Part shown: positions 27,644 to 37,170 of the stretch, in pieces
How the letters are laid out: every line of letters begins with the position of its first letter
Numbering within the stretch: position 1 is the stretch's first letter
Source: an uncultured OCS116 cluster bacterium
GTDB taxonomy: Bacteria; Pseudomonadota; Alphaproteobacteria; Rhizobiales; TMED25
Assembly (NCBI GenBank): GCA_902613795.1
Contig: CACMIP010000001.1
Span: 292,087 to 356,086, forward strand
Length of the DNA stretch: 64,000 nt
Reading direction: 5' to 3'
Translations under genes and position numbers: made by a program
The notes under the pieces: generated by a model
The model's database searches: none
What the model was told of the DNA's origin: nothing
The model's input: the letters and a program-made list of their open reading frames with translations, nothing else

Positions 27644-29719
27644 CTATAACTCAATTTTACTTATATCAAAAATATTACTTGTTAGATCAATAACAGAATT
27701 CAAAAGAAAAAATCTGTTTGTTCGTATATTTTTGTCCTCGTCATTAACAATAATATTATCAAAAAAATCATTTATGGGGTCTGCCAAGATTGATACATCA
27801 CTTAGGTATTTTTTGATCTCTGTTATATCATTAGACTTCGACTTTTTCTTCCTTAGTTTTTCAATACCTGTGTATAAATTATTTTCGACGTCACTTGTAA
27901 AAATCTTCCGATCAATTTGACCAAAAGTATTTTTTGATAAACTTGGATCTAGAATGTTATTGATCCGTTTCAGTGCTTTAAGCAAAGATAAGCCATTGTC
28001 CGTTTTGATAAACTGACTTAATAATTGGATGCGTGATAGAGTCATATAATAATTTACAAAATCATCATCATGAAAAATAGCGTCGCAAATTCTAATATCA
28101 TATTTATTGTCAAGAATATAACTTCGGAATCTTTCGTTCATAAAATTAATAAGCCCTTCGCTAACTGAGCTAAGTTGTTGTTTTTTTAACAAGTCTGATT
28201 TTTGTAGTATTTTTTCGATGAAATGTGCAAAATCAAAATCAAGCTTATTTTCAATAATATTTCGAATTAAGCCATTACCTGCTCTTCTGAGAGCATATGG
28301 ATCTTTTGAACCAGTCGGCGTCTCGCCAATCGACCAAAAACCAACTAAAGTATCAATTTTATCGGCAACTGAGAGGCAAAAAGAGAGGGCTTTTTTAGGA
28401 GTTTCGTCTCGTGGCGTTACTGGCATATAGTGATTTTTAATTGCATCACATACGTCTTCGTCATAGCCTTGACGATCGGCATAATAACTTCCCATAATAC
28501 CCTGTAAATCTGGAAATTCACCAACCATTTCAGATAAAAGATCATTTTTGATTAATTTTGCAGCTGTTGGAATATTTTCAAGATTTAAGCCAAGAGTTTG
28601 ATCAAGTTCTAACGCAATAAGCTCAATCCTCTCAACTTTTGAACCCAAGCTTCCTAATTTCTGATGATAGGTTACGCTATTTAATAATCGCAAATTATCC
28701 ATAAGCGGCTGATCTATATCCTTATCCCAAAAATATTTTGCGTCATACAATCTTGCAGATAAAACACGCTGATTTCCTAATATAACAGATTTTCCTTCGT
28801 CTGATGTTTGAATATTTGAAATAAGTATAAATTTATTTGTAAGATTTTTTGTCTTTTTTTCTGTAACAGAGAAATATTTCTGATGACTTCTCATTGATGT
28901 CTGAAGCACTTCATCTGGAAGGTTGAGAAATTTCTCGTCAAATTCAGCACAAAGTGCGATAGGCCATTCCACGAGACCTGAAACTTCCTCTAATAGTTTT
29001 TCGTCCTTTATTACACTGATATCAAATTTTTTTTCAATTTTTGATATTTGTTCTAAGATCAATTCTCTTCTCCGCCCTTGATCGGCTATTACAAGATGAT
29101 TTGTTAGAGCTTCGAAATAATCGCTGACTTCTTTGATGTAGATTTTTTTATTTTTTAGAAAACGGTGCCCGAACGTATAGTCATTTGCAAGTAGACCTTC
29201 AACATTAATTTTTAATTTATTTACAGAATTATTCTCATAAATGATAGCCATAATATTTCTTAGAGGCCTCACCCACCTAGAATTGCCATTGCCCCAACGC
29301 ATCGATTTTGGCCAGGAAAACTTACGTATGATGTCTTCAATTATCGGCGGCAGTATTGTTATTGCCGTTTTTGCAGGAACTGTCTCAATATACTTATACC
29401 GCTTACCTTTTTTATCATCCAATATATCACAATCATCTATTGATTTTATGTTATTGGATCTCAAAAAACCATTTATTGCATCATTTGGTGAGTCAATTCT
29501 AGGGCCAAGCTTTTCAACTGTCATCTCTGCAGTATGTGATTTCATATTGGTGACTATAAGGGTCAACCTCCGCGTAGAATAAAAAGATTGTATTTGACCA
29601 ACTTCTAATCCGGCACCTTCGGTTTGTTGTCTAAATTGCCGAAGCAGGTATTCACTCGCTTGCTTTTGCATACGAGATGGGATTTCTTCAGATAAAAGCT
29701 CTAAGATAAAATCAGACAT
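27644..29719 (-). CDS. glyS: Glycine-tRNA ligase beta subunit
   Basis: 691 residues from ATG at 29719; the open frame extends to a TTG at 29740 abutting glyQ, but the family N-terminus is the MSDFILELLSEEIPSRMQ seen here. Contains RWVRPLRNIMAIIY, YTFGHRF, LEEVSGLVEWPIAL, MRSHQKYFSV and the HD-like region GSYYADRQG with VADKIDTLVGFWSIGE. The C-terminal DALR-like anticodon region ends at 27644. Works with GlyQ as an alpha2beta2 enzyme. Confidence 0.97.
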   Translation of the reverse strand: MSDFILELLSEEIPSRMQKQASEYLLRQFRQQTEGAGLEVGQIQSFYSTRRLTLIVTNMKSHTAEMTVEKLGPRIDSPNDAINGFLRSNNIKSIDDCDILDDKKGKRYKYIETVPAKTAITILPPIIEDIIRKFSWPKSMRWGNGNSRWVRPLRNIMAIIYENNSVNKLKINVEGLLANDYTFGHRFLKNKKIYIKEVSDYFEALTNHLVIADQGRRRELILEQISKIEKKFDISVIKDEKLLEEVSGLVEWPIALCAEFDEKFLNLPDEVLQTSMRSHQKYFSVTEKKTKNLTNKFILISNIQTSDEGKSVILGNQRVLSARLYDAKYFWDKDIDQPLMDNLRLLNSVTYHQKLGSLGSKVERIELIALELDQTLGLNLENIPTAAKLIKNDLLSEMVGEFPDLQGIMGSYYADRQGYDEDVCDAIKNHYMPVTPRDETPKKALSFCLSVADKIDTLVGFWSIGETPTGSKDPYALRRAGNGLIRNIIENKLDFDFAHFIEKILQKSDLLKKQQLSSVSEGLINFMNERFRSYILDNKYDIRICDAIFHDDDFVNYYMTLSRIQLLSQFIKTDNGLSLLKALKRINNILDPSLSKNTFGQIDRKIFTSDVENNLYTGIEKLRKKKSKSNDITEIKKYLSDVSILADPINDFFDNIIVNDEDKNIRTNRFFLLNSVIDLTSNIFDISKIEL

Positions 29720-29740
29720 TATAATTTTTACAACCCTCAA

Positions 29741-30637
29741 TCACTTTATTCGTGTCGCCATCCATGCATCAGCGGATAACTTTGCTAAAGCTCTCACTCT
29801 TAATATGTACCCCTGTCTTTCGGTAACCGATATGGCCCCACGAGCATCAAGTATATTAAATAAATGCGATGCCTTTATGCATTGATCATACGCGGGAAGC
29901 GCGAGCTTATTCTCTGCAAGCTTTTTACATTCAATTTCAATTTCACTAAAATGTTTCATTATCATTTCAACATTCGCGTAATTAAAATTATATTCTGAAT
30001 ATTCTCTTTCTGCTTCCTTAAAAACGTCTCCATAGGATATATTATTGTCACCTGATAAGCCGTTGTAATTTAATTCGTAGACATTATCTACACCTTGAAC
30101 ATACATCGCTAATCTTTCTAGCCCATACGTGAGCTCACCCGTGACAGGTCTACAGTCATAACCGCAGACTTGCTGAAAATATGTAAATTGAGATACCTCC
30201 ATTCCATCACACCATACTTCCCAACCGAGACCCCACGCACCGAGAGTTGGACTCTCCCAATCATCCTCAACAAATCGTATATCGTGCTTGCTTTTATCAA
30301 TGCCAATATATTCTAAGCTGTTAAGATATAAATCCTGTATATTTTCAGGTGACGGCTTCAAAACAACCTGAAATTGGTAATAATGCTGCAGTCTATTGGG
30401 ATTCTCACCAAATCGGCCATCTGTTGGCCTACGTGATGGTTGAACATATGCAGCGTTCCAAGGGTCATCACCAAGTGCTCTTAGTATTGTGCCAGGGTGG
30501 AACGTTCCGGCTCCGACCTCCATATCATAAGGCTGTAAGATCACACAGCCATTACTTGACCAAAAATCTTGAAGCATTAAAATAAGATCTTGAAATGAAT
30601 TCTTTGGGTCTCTTGTGCTTTGAATATTTTTAGGCAT
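29741..30637 (-). CDS. glyQ: Glycine-tRNA ligase alpha subunit
   Basis: Catalytic subunit for charging tRNA-Gly. 298 residues with [20 protein letters not shown], the class II motif region [29 protein letters not shown]-like [12 protein letters not shown], and the conserved [19 protein letters not shown]. glyS follows directly. About 84 AT-rich bases separate it from the upstream methyltransferase gene. Confidence 0.98.
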   Translation of the reverse strand: MPKNIQSTRDPKNSFQDLILMLQDFWSSNGCVILQPYDMEVGAGTFHPGTILRALGDDPWNAAYVQPSRRPTDGRFGENPNRLQHYYQFQVVLKPSPENIQDLYLNSLEYIGIDKSKHDIRFVEDDWESPTLGAWGLGWEVWCDGMEVSQFTYFQQVCGYDCRPVTGELTYGLERLAMYVQGVDNVYELNYNGLSGDNNISYGDVFKEAEREYSEYNFNYANVEMIMKHFSEIEIECKKLAENKLALPAYDQCIKASHLFNILDARGAISVTERQGYILRVRALAKLSADAWMATRIK

Positions 30638-30721
30638 TTTTCAGTCAATAATTCGTTATAAGTTCGTCTATATCTATATAAAAAGATTTGTAATTACCAT
30701 ACAATTTTTTTTTGTATTTTG

Positions 30722-31519
30722 CTAGATTTGATAAAAATAATCAGATTGGGTTAGATCAATACGTACCCTGCCTCTTAACGTGTCTTCGACCCTGTCGCTA
30801 AATGCCCCACTTTCTTGGTGTAAAACAACTTGGCGGAGGACTCTTGTTTTTGCATTAGATCCTTTCCTAAAACTTAGAATAAAACGTTGTACTTCACCAT
30901 TCATGTTTGAAATTAAAGGCAATATAGTAATACTGCCAAGACCAGACAGGAGGCAAATAATACGGTTTAAATTTTCAATTTTATTAATCATGGTAATGGT
31001 ACCTTTAAATTTTAATAATTGAAGAGAGTTATTTATCCACTCATCAAGATTAGATCCACCATGATATTTGGTTATGCTTTGATAATGAGATTTTGATTCA
31101 TACACTGTTTCTTTATCAAAGTAAGGAGGGTTCATAAATATCGAGTCAAATTTCAGATTTTTTTCATTACCAATATTAAATGACAAATTTTTTTTTAGAA
31201 TGTCGACTTGTTTTATATGGATACTTCCTTCTAACTTATTTAATGCAACATTCCGAGTTGCGAGCTCTATGTTTATTGGATCATTATCAATTCCAATGAT
31301 TGTTATATCCTTAAAGTTTGATCCTAAAGCAATTGATGACGTTCCATTACCAACGCCTACGTCAAGAACTTTATAGCCGGGACCTACTGGAACAGCTGCT
31401 GATAGAAGTATTGTATCTGTATTGGATCGACCACCATCCAAAAGCTGTTCTATTCTAATTTTTCCATCGAGAAATTTATCCACACTTGTGGGAAGGCTAA
31501 TCTTTTTTTTCTTCGACAT
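30722..31519 (-). CDS. N6-adenine methyltransferase, tRNA1(Val)/TrmN6-like
   Basis: 265-residue SAM-dependent methyltransferase. The SAM motif is DVGVGNGTSSIALG and the N6-adenine signature is NPPYF (FMNPPYFDKE) near 135. The N-terminal LDGKIRIEQLLDGGRSNTDTILLSAAVP, positioned before the SAM domain, is typical of the YfiC/TrmN6 branch, which methylates A37 of tRNA-Val. ATG at 31519 is preferred to a GTG two codons upstream. Divergent from the polyprenyl synthase. Confidence 0.82.
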   Translation of the reverse strand: MSKKKKISLPTSVDKFLDGKIRIEQLLDGGRSNTDTILLSAAVPVGPGYKVLDVGVGNGTSSIALGSNFKDITIIGIDNDPINIELATRNVALNKLEGSIHIKQVDILKKNLSFNIGNEKNLKFDSIFMNPPYFDKETVYESKSHYQSITKYHGGSNLDEWINNSLQLLKFKGTITMINKIENLNRIICLLSGLGSITILPLISNMNGEVQRFILSFRKGSNAKTRVLRQVVLHQESGAFSDRVEDTLRGRVRIDLTQSDYFYQI

Positions 31520-31592
31520 ACACACACAATCTAAATTTATTTATTTATATCAAAAAATAATTTATACCTTATGTAAACAAAAAAACAGATTT

Positions 31593-32585
31593 ATGGCACT
31601 GCAAAAAAAATATGGAATTGAAGAACTCATATCTCTTACAAAAAAAGATATGGGGCTTGTCAATGATCTAATTATCCAAAGAACAATATCTAATACGGAT
31701 ATGATTCCAAAAGTTTCACAGTATCTTATTTCATCGGGGGGGAAACGCTTAAGGCCGATGCTAACCATTGCTTCAAGTAAATTATGCGAGTGTAAAAATA
31801 ACTATTATATTCCTTTGGCTGCGGGTGTTGAGTTTATGCATACTGCAACATTACTTCATGATGATGTTGTTGATGATAGTGAAATGAGGAGGGGTAAGAT
31901 CGCAGCAAGAATGCTTTGGGGAAACGAGGCGAGCGTGCTTGTTGGTGATTATTTACTGGGCGAGGCATTTAAGATGATGGTTGAGGCAAAATCAATAAAA
32001 GCACTAGAAGTTCTCTCGAATGCAGCTACAGTGATTGCCGAAGGCGAGGTAATGCAATTAGTTTACTCCAATCACTTAACCATAACACCTGAAATGTACT
32101 TTCAGATTATAAATTATAAGACTGCAAAATTATTTAGTGCTGCGTCAGAAATAGGCGCAATAATTTCAGACTCCAGTAAAGAAACTGCTAAGATCTTGAG
32201 GGATTTTGGATCATATCTTGGTATTGCATTTCAATTATCAGACGATGCCCTAGATTATACCTCTACAATTGATAATATTGGAAAAGATATCGGAGATGAT
32301 TTTTTTGAAGGAAAAGTCACATACCCCATTATTGTTTCATATAAAAAATCAAACAAAGAAGAGAAAAAACTTTGGGAGAGGCTGATAAATAAAAAAAATA
32401 AAAATGCAAATGACTTTAAATCTGCTCTTGAGTTGATTGATAAAAAGAAAGGGTTTGAGAAAACACTAGCTGAGGCAAAGAAATACGGTGAAAAAGCACT
32501 GAACTGTCTAGAAAATTTTGAAAAGTCGGAGATGAAAAGCGCTTTAGAAGAGGCCGTGTATTTCTCCTACACAAGAGACAGCTAG
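31593..32585 (+). CDS. ispB: Polyprenyl diphosphate synthase (octaprenyl/decaprenyl type)
   Basis: Elongates farnesyl diphosphate with isopentenyl diphosphate to make the quinone side chain. 330 residues from ATG at 31593. The two aspartate-rich motifs are LLHDDVVDDSEMRRG and QLSDDALDY, and GGKRLRPML is upstream. The length and the small residues before the first motif fit long-chain synthases rather than FPP synthase; exact chain length is not predictable. It shares the palindromic stop CTAG with ispE. ubiA at the window end uses such a product. Confidence 0.93.
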   Translation: MALQKKYGIEELISLTKKDMGLVNDLIIQRTISNTDMIPKVSQYLISSGGKRLRPMLTIASSKLCECKNNYYIPLAAGVEFMHTATLLHDDVVDDSEMRRGKIAARMLWGNEASVLVGDYLLGEAFKMMVEAKSIKALEVLSNAATVIAEGEVMQLVYSNHLTITPEMYFQIINYKTAKLFSAASEIGAIISDSSKETAKILRDFGSYLGIAFQLSDDALDYTSTIDNIGKDIGDDFFEGKVTYPIIVSYKKSNKEEKKLWERLINKKNKNANDFKSALELIDKKKGFEKTLAEAKKYGEKALNCLENFEKSEMKSALEEAVYFSYTRDS

Positions 32586-33436
32586 TTTAATAACTTCGTC
32601 TCCATAATCCAGAATTTAGGATACATTTCTTCAAATTCTTTTTTACATTTTGACATATCCTCTTGCTTTGAAAAAAAACCAAAGCATGTAGGTCCACTAC
32701 CAGTCATTCTTGCCAAAACACAACCCTCAGCTTTAGTTAGGATGTTTATTATCTCTCCTACTATAGGGTAATCTTGAATAATTATCTTCTGGAAGTCATT
32801 CTTACCACTAATAATATGAGCCATTGAAGGATTAGGTAAGAAATTTTTGGTGTGCACGTCCTCTGACCGTTTGATGCTAATCTTTTCATATAACTCTGAT
32901 GTTGAAATAGGTATTTGTGGATTCACAAGTAGACAATAGTATGTATTAGTTAATTTTACGCTTTGAATAATTTCACCTATACCAGAAATGAAAGATGGCC
33001 CATTTAGTAAGCAGCAGGGTACATCGGCACCCACATTCCTTGCTAATGATTCGACGCTAATTTGATCCATATTTATTTCACGATCACTAATAAGATATCT
33101 CATTAGGGCTGCAGCGTCGCATGAGCCTCCACCTAGACCAGCAGAAATTGGGATATTTTTCTTCACATGGACTTTATATTGACTCAAATTTGGAAAATAA
33201 TTGCAGAGGTAGCTATGTAATTTTAGAATAGTATTGGATTTTGTGGAAACATTCTCATGAAAAGGGTTATCAAAGCTGACCAATAATTTCTCAGAGTGAT
33301 TTATTATTAACTCATCATGTAAGTCAAGAAAGGCCACATAACCCTGTACATTATGATAATTATCAGACCGTTTTCCAAGTATATCGAGGGTTAAGTTAAT
33401 TTTAGCATTAGCCTGCAAAACTACTTTTGGTGACAT
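32582..33436 (-). CDS. ispE: 4-diphosphocytidyl-2-C-methyl-D-erythritol kinase
   Basis: GHMP kinase of the MEP isoprenoid pathway. 284 residues with AKINLTLDILGKRSDNYH, the ATP-binding loop PISAGLGGGSCDAAALM and the C-terminal GSGPTCFGFF. Separated by 18 bases from the upstream ETF-QO gene on the same strand. Confidence 0.96.
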   Translation of the reverse strand: MSPKVVLQANAKINLTLDILGKRSDNYHNVQGYVAFLDLHDELIINHSEKLLVSFDNPFHENVSTKSNTILKLHSYLCNYFPNLSQYKVHVKKNIPISAGLGGGSCDAAALMRYLISDREINMDQISVESLARNVGADVPCCLLNGPSFISGIGEIIQSVKLTNTYYCLLVNPQIPISTSELYEKISIKRSEDVHTKNFLPNPSMAHIISGKNDFQKIIIQDYPIVGEIINILTKAEGCVLARMTGSGPTCFGFFSKQEDMSKCKKEFEEMYPKFWIMETKLLN

Positions 33437-33454
33437 TTTTTATTGGTGGTAAAA

Positions 33455-35113
33455 TTACATATTGGAGTAATTTGGTCCACCACCTCCCTCGGGTACCTGC
33501 CAATTTATATTTTGATTTGGGTCTTTGATATCACAAGTTTTACAGTGTACACAATTTTGAGCGTTGATCTGAAATTTAGGAATCTCACCTTCGAGTATCC
33601 ATTCATATACACCAGCAGGACAGTAATTTGCTGATGGTCCGCCATAATCGTGATATTCACTAGAGGTTTGCAAACCAAAATCACCTACATTCAAATGAAC
33701 AGGTTGATCCTCTTCATGGTTCGTTGATGATAAATAAACCGAAGACAACCTATCGAAAGAATAAACTCCATCCGGCTTTGGATATTCTATTTTCTTTGAT
33801 GCAGATTTTTTTTGCAATGTTAGATGATCTGGCTTTTTGTGGGATATTGTAAATGGTATATTAATACCAAGATCTCTTAACCACATATCTATACCGCCCA
33901 AAGCTACACCAACCAAAGTACCGAATTTGGACCATAATGGTTTTACATTCCTTACCTTTGATAATTCTTTCGCTATGGTACTTTTATTATACATGTCTTG
34001 GTAGGTTAATAATTCTTCCGATATTTTCTTTGATGTAAAGCTCTCCAATAGCGCATTCGCAGCTAAAACACCACTAACTATTGCATTATGGGATCCTTTA
34101 ATTCTTGGTACATTCACAAAGCCTGCAGCGCATCCAACAAGTAAGCCACCTGGGAATGTTAATTTTGGAACTGATTGATATCCACCCTCGCTTATCACTC
34201 TGGCGCCATATGAAAGTCTTTTCCCTCCACTTAAGATATCTTTTATAAGCGGATGAGTTTTATATCTCTGAAATTCCTCGAATGGAGACAATGATGGGTT
34301 TTTATAATTGAGATGAACAACAAAACCGATTGAAACTAAATTTTTCCCAAAATGATACATAAATGACCCTCCGCCTGTTTTATTGTCTAGAGGCCACCCC
34401 ATGGTATGCTGCACTAGACCAGGTTTGTGATTCTCTTCGGGAATTTCCCATAACTCTTTCAGTCCAATACCATATTTTTGGAAATCTGATTCTTTATCGA
34501 GTTGAAATTTTTCTATAACTTTCTTCGTTAAATGTCCGCGTGCACCTTCAGCAAATACAGTATATTTTGCTCTGATTTCCATCCCTTGCATAAAGGAGTC
34601 CTTTTTTTCTCCATTTCTTGAGATACCAAAATCACCAGTGATGACTCCTACAACTCTGTCATCTTGGTAAATTATTTCAGATGCTGGAAATCCAGGATAA
34701 ACTTCAATTCCGAGAGACTGGGCAATACCCCCTAACCATTTGACTACATTTGAGAGGCTTGTCGCAAAACAATTGTGATTGGACATCAGCCTTGGGAAAA
34801 AAAAGTTGGGTATTCTTAAACTACCAGCTGGTCCTAAAATATAAAATCTATCATCAATCACTTCACTCATAGCTGGAGGGTCGAGATCTCTCCAATTTGG
34901 TAGAAGCATATCTAGACCAATTGGATCAATTACTGCACCCGACAGTATGTGGGCACCAACCTCTGAGCCTTTTTCAAGGACAACAATATTTATTTCTTGA
35001 TTACTTTTATTTGCTTCAGTTTTCAGTTTTATTGCCGTTGCTAATCCAGCCGGTCCAGCACCAATTATCAGCACATCAACCTCAATAGACTCTCTTGTAT
35101 TTTCTTCCTGCAT
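33455..35113 (-). CDS. Electron transfer flavoprotein-ubiquinone oxidoreductase
   Basis: Membrane-associated FAD/[4Fe-4S] enzyme passing electrons from ETF (beta-oxidation, amino-acid and choline-type demethylation) to ubiquinone. 552 residues: FAD motif GAGPAGLATAIKL, GSEVGAHILSGAVIDP, and the C-terminal ferredoxin part with YCPAGVYEW, CVHCKTCDIKDP (four cluster Cys) and the ending PEGGGGPNY. ETF subunit genes are not in the window. Confidence 0.97.
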   Translation of the reverse strand: MQEENTRESIEVDVLIIGAGPAGLATAIKLKTEANKSNQEINIVVLEKGSEVGAHILSGAVIDPIGLDMLLPNWRDLDPPAMSEVIDDRFYILGPAGSLRIPNFFFPRLMSNHNCFATSLSNVVKWLGGIAQSLGIEVYPGFPASEIIYQDDRVVGVITGDFGISRNGEKKDSFMQGMEIRAKYTVFAEGARGHLTKKVIEKFQLDKESDFQKYGIGLKELWEIPEENHKPGLVQHTMGWPLDNKTGGGSFMYHFGKNLVSIGFVVHLNYKNPSLSPFEEFQRYKTHPLIKDILSGGKRLSYGARVISEGGYQSVPKLTFPGGLLVGCAAGFVNVPRIKGSHNAIVSGVLAANALLESFTSKKISEELLTYQDMYNKSTIAKELSKVRNVKPLWSKFGTLVGVALGGIDMWLRDLGINIPFTISHKKPDHLTLQKKSASKKIEYPKPDGVYSFDRLSSVYLSSTNHEEDQPVHLNVGDFGLQTSSEYHDYGGPSANYCPAGVYEWILEGEIPKFQINAQNCVHCKTCDIKDPNQNINWQVPEGGGGPNYSNM

Positions 35114-35127
35114 TCGTGATGTTAACT

Positions 35128-35155
35128 CTTTCTATTAATAACTTTCTATTATTAA
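35128..35155. repeat. Tandem 14-base repeat upstream of ETF-QO
   Basis: Two adjacent copies, ctttctattaataa and ctttctattattaa, differing at one base. They lie in the 114-base divergent gap between ETF-QO and the UDG-like gene. Could be two protein-binding half-sites; could be chance in AT-rich DNA. Confidence 0.3.
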
Positions 35156-35227
35156 CATTAATCATTGTATTTTTGTACTATTAATAGATACAATTAAAAA
35201 AAAAATTCTTAACAAAAACCCTGATCT

Positions 35228-35932
35228 ATGAATAATTTAGAAAAAATTGTTTTACTTAATTGGTATACTGATGAGAATATTGATTTCGTTCTTAAGAAAA
35301 ATCAAAAAATATATACGCAAGAGGAGCTCGCTGGCGTAGATTATGATAAAGTTCATAAAAAAAATGAACTATACGATATAAAAACAGTTCAAGGTTTGAT
35401 TGGGTATATTGATCAATGTGATATCTTAGACCTGAAAATATACTCAAAACATACTCACATTCATCAAGGCAGTCTGAATCCCGAAATATTGATAGTAAAT
35501 GACTTTCCAAATTCCGAAGAGGAGGATCAGTCAAATAATATATTGGCTGAAGATTGCAAGGAGTTATTATTAAAGATGCTTAGGGCGATTAATGTTGAAC
35601 TAAAGGAAAACACGATAATAAACACATTTTTTTGGCGAACGCCAGGAGATAGACGACCAACCTCAAAAGAGATAGATAAGTGCAGACCTTTTTTTTATAA
35701 AATTATAGAATTACTAGCACCAAAATATATTATTTCTCTTGGAGACTTGGCATTAAGCGTGCTCATGGAGAGTGAAGTTAACTTTATTGACTCACGAGGA
35801 AAGACTCTCAACAATAAAAAAGTGAATATCCCAATATTCCCCCTATTCCATCCAAGAGTACTAATAAAGCAGCCTTCTCTCAAACGACTTGCTTGGGAGG
35901 ATTTGAAAATAATTGCAAATGAAATTAAATAA
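35228..35932 (+). CDS. Divergent uracil-DNA glycosylase superfamily protein
   Basis: 234 residues resembling family 4-type uracil-DNA glycosylases. Recognisable are a single N-terminal Cys (YIDQCDILDLK), FFWRTPGDRRPTSKEIDKCRPFF, a strand LAPKYIISLGDLALSVL, and LFHPRVLIKQPSLKRLAWEDLK. The catalytic GEAPGxxED motif is degraded to NDFPNSEEED, and the C-terminal HPS/HPA motif reads HPR. The [4Fe-4S] Cys set is incomplete. It may have altered specificity or no glycosylase activity. First of a run with moaB-like, rnhB and ccrM genes. Confidence 0.75.
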   Translation: MNNLEKIVLLNWYTDENIDFVLKKNQKIYTQEELAGVDYDKVHKKNELYDIKTVQGLIGYIDQCDILDLKIYSKHTHIHQGSLNPEILIVNDFPNSEEEDQSNNILAEDCKELLLKMLRAINVELKENTIINTFFWRTPGDRRPTSKEIDKCRPFFYKIIELLAPKYIISLGDLALSVLMESEVNFIDSRGKTLNNKKVNIPIFPLFHPRVLIKQPSLKRLAWEDLKIIANEIK

Positions 35933-35948
35933 CTATCGGTGATAATTG

Positions 35949-36476
35949 ATGACAGTCGAAAATAAAAATTCTTTTATTAGCCTGAATATCGGCGTGATAA
36001 CTGTATCCGATACTAGAAATAAAACAAATGATAAATCAGGCGACTTTTTATCGCAGGCGATAAATGACGCAAAACACTGTTTGATTGACAGACGAATTAT
36101 CCCTGACGAAATAAGAGAAATTCAGGGCATTATAAAAGAGTGGGTAAGCACAAATAACTTTGACGCAATATTAACAACTGGAGGGACGGGATTAACAGGT
36201 CGAGATGTGACGCCTGATGCTATTATGCCACTTCTTGATAAAGAAATTAGTGGCTTCTCTGCTCTATTCCACCAAATAAGCTCATCAAAGATTGGGACAT
36301 CGACAATCCAATCGAGAGCATTTGGGGGGATTTATAATAATGTATTCATATTTTGCCTGCCAGGCTCCCCAAATGCATGCAAGGATGCATGGAATGAAAT
36401 TCTTGTTCATCAATTTGATATAAATCATAAGCCATGCAACCTTGTTGAGATTATGCCAAGGCTTTCTGAAAAATAA
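35949..36476 (+). CDS. moaB: Molybdopterin-binding domain protein, MoaB/MogA family
   Basis: 175 residues with the MoaB/Mog fold signature ILTTGGTGLTGRDVTPDA and GVITVSDTRNKTNDKSG at the N-terminus, then FCLPGSPNACKDAW. In Mog/MoaB this domain adenylylates molybdopterin. No other molybdenum cofactor gene is visible here. The ATG at 35949 follows an in-frame TTG. Spacing of 16 bases from the UDG-like gene and 6 bases to rnhB suggests one operon. Confidence 0.88.
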   Translation: MTVENKNSFISLNIGVITVSDTRNKTNDKSGDFLSQAINDAKHCLIDRRIIPDEIREIQGIIKEWVSTNNFDAILTTGGTGLTGRDVTPDAIMPLLDKEISGFSALFHQISSSKIGTSTIQSRAFGGIYNNVFIFCLPGSPNACKDAWNEILVHQFDINHKPCNLVEIMPRLSEK

Positions 36477-36482
36477 TGTTTA

Positions 36483-37106
36483 ATGAACTCATCTAGAAAA
36501 CCAGATTTATCAATAGAAAAAAAATGGTGGTTTCAAGGATTTAATCTGATCGCTGGAGTTGATGAGGTTGGCAGAGGCCCAATAGCTGGCCCAGTTGTTG
36601 CGGCCGCGGTTATTTTAAAAAAAAATTATATTCCATATGGTATTGATGACTCAAAAAAAATTTCACCATTGGATAGAGAGATATTATTTGAACAAATATT
36701 GAAAAATTCCCATGTTGGTATTGGAGTTGCTGATGTTGAATGCGTCGATACCATTAACGTATTAAACGCAACAAAACATGCAATGAACACAGCATATAAA
36801 AAATTAAAAAAAAGACCTGATATATTGCTCATTGATGGAAATTTTAAGATCAATACTGAAATTGTGAATATACCTATCATAAAGGGTGATCAAAAATCAA
36901 TCTCAATAGCAGCGGCCTCAATCATTGCAAAGGTTGTACGCGATAGAATTATGGATAAATTTTCTTTTGTATTTAATAAATACACATTCAACAAGCATAA
37001 GGGTTACCCAACAAAAAATCATATTAGGGAAATTGAAAAATATGGAGTATTGGCTATTCACAGAAAAACATTTAGTCCGGTAAATGAAATAATTAAAAAA
37101 AATTAA
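36483..37106 (+). CDS. rnhB: Ribonuclease HII
   Basis: Removes ribonucleotides and RNA primers from DNA. 207 residues with the catalytic motif GVDEVGRGPIAGPVVAAAV (Asp-Glu), IDGNFKI for the third acid, and KSISIAAASIIAKVVRDRIM. The order rnhB-ccrM is common in alphaproteobacteria. An RNase HI gene (rnhA) is also present at 48 kb. Confidence 0.96.
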   Translation: MNSSRKPDLSIEKKWWFQGFNLIAGVDEVGRGPIAGPVVAAAVILKKNYIPYGIDDSKKISPLDREILFEQILKNSHVGIGVADVECVDTINVLNATKHAMNTAYKKLKKRPDILLIDGNFKINTEIVNIPIIKGDQKSISIAAASIIAKVVRDRIMDKFSFVFNKYTFNKHKGYPTKNHIREIEKYGVLAIHRKTFSPVNEIIKKN

Positions 37107-37170
37107 TTTAGAAAATAATAACCTTTTTGATGTCAAAATATGAGTTCAGAAATATATGTGAACCACTTTG

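Noticed and set aside
30657-30735. ATACAA / TTGTAT inverted repeat after the methyltransferase gene as a terminator
   Set aside because: The stem is only six A/T-rich pairs and not followed by a convincing T run on the relevant strand.
31422-31592. N-terminal extension of the polyprenyl synthase
   Set aside because: The extension overlaps the divergent methyltransferase gene and does not resemble the family; the ATG at 31593 gives a normal length.
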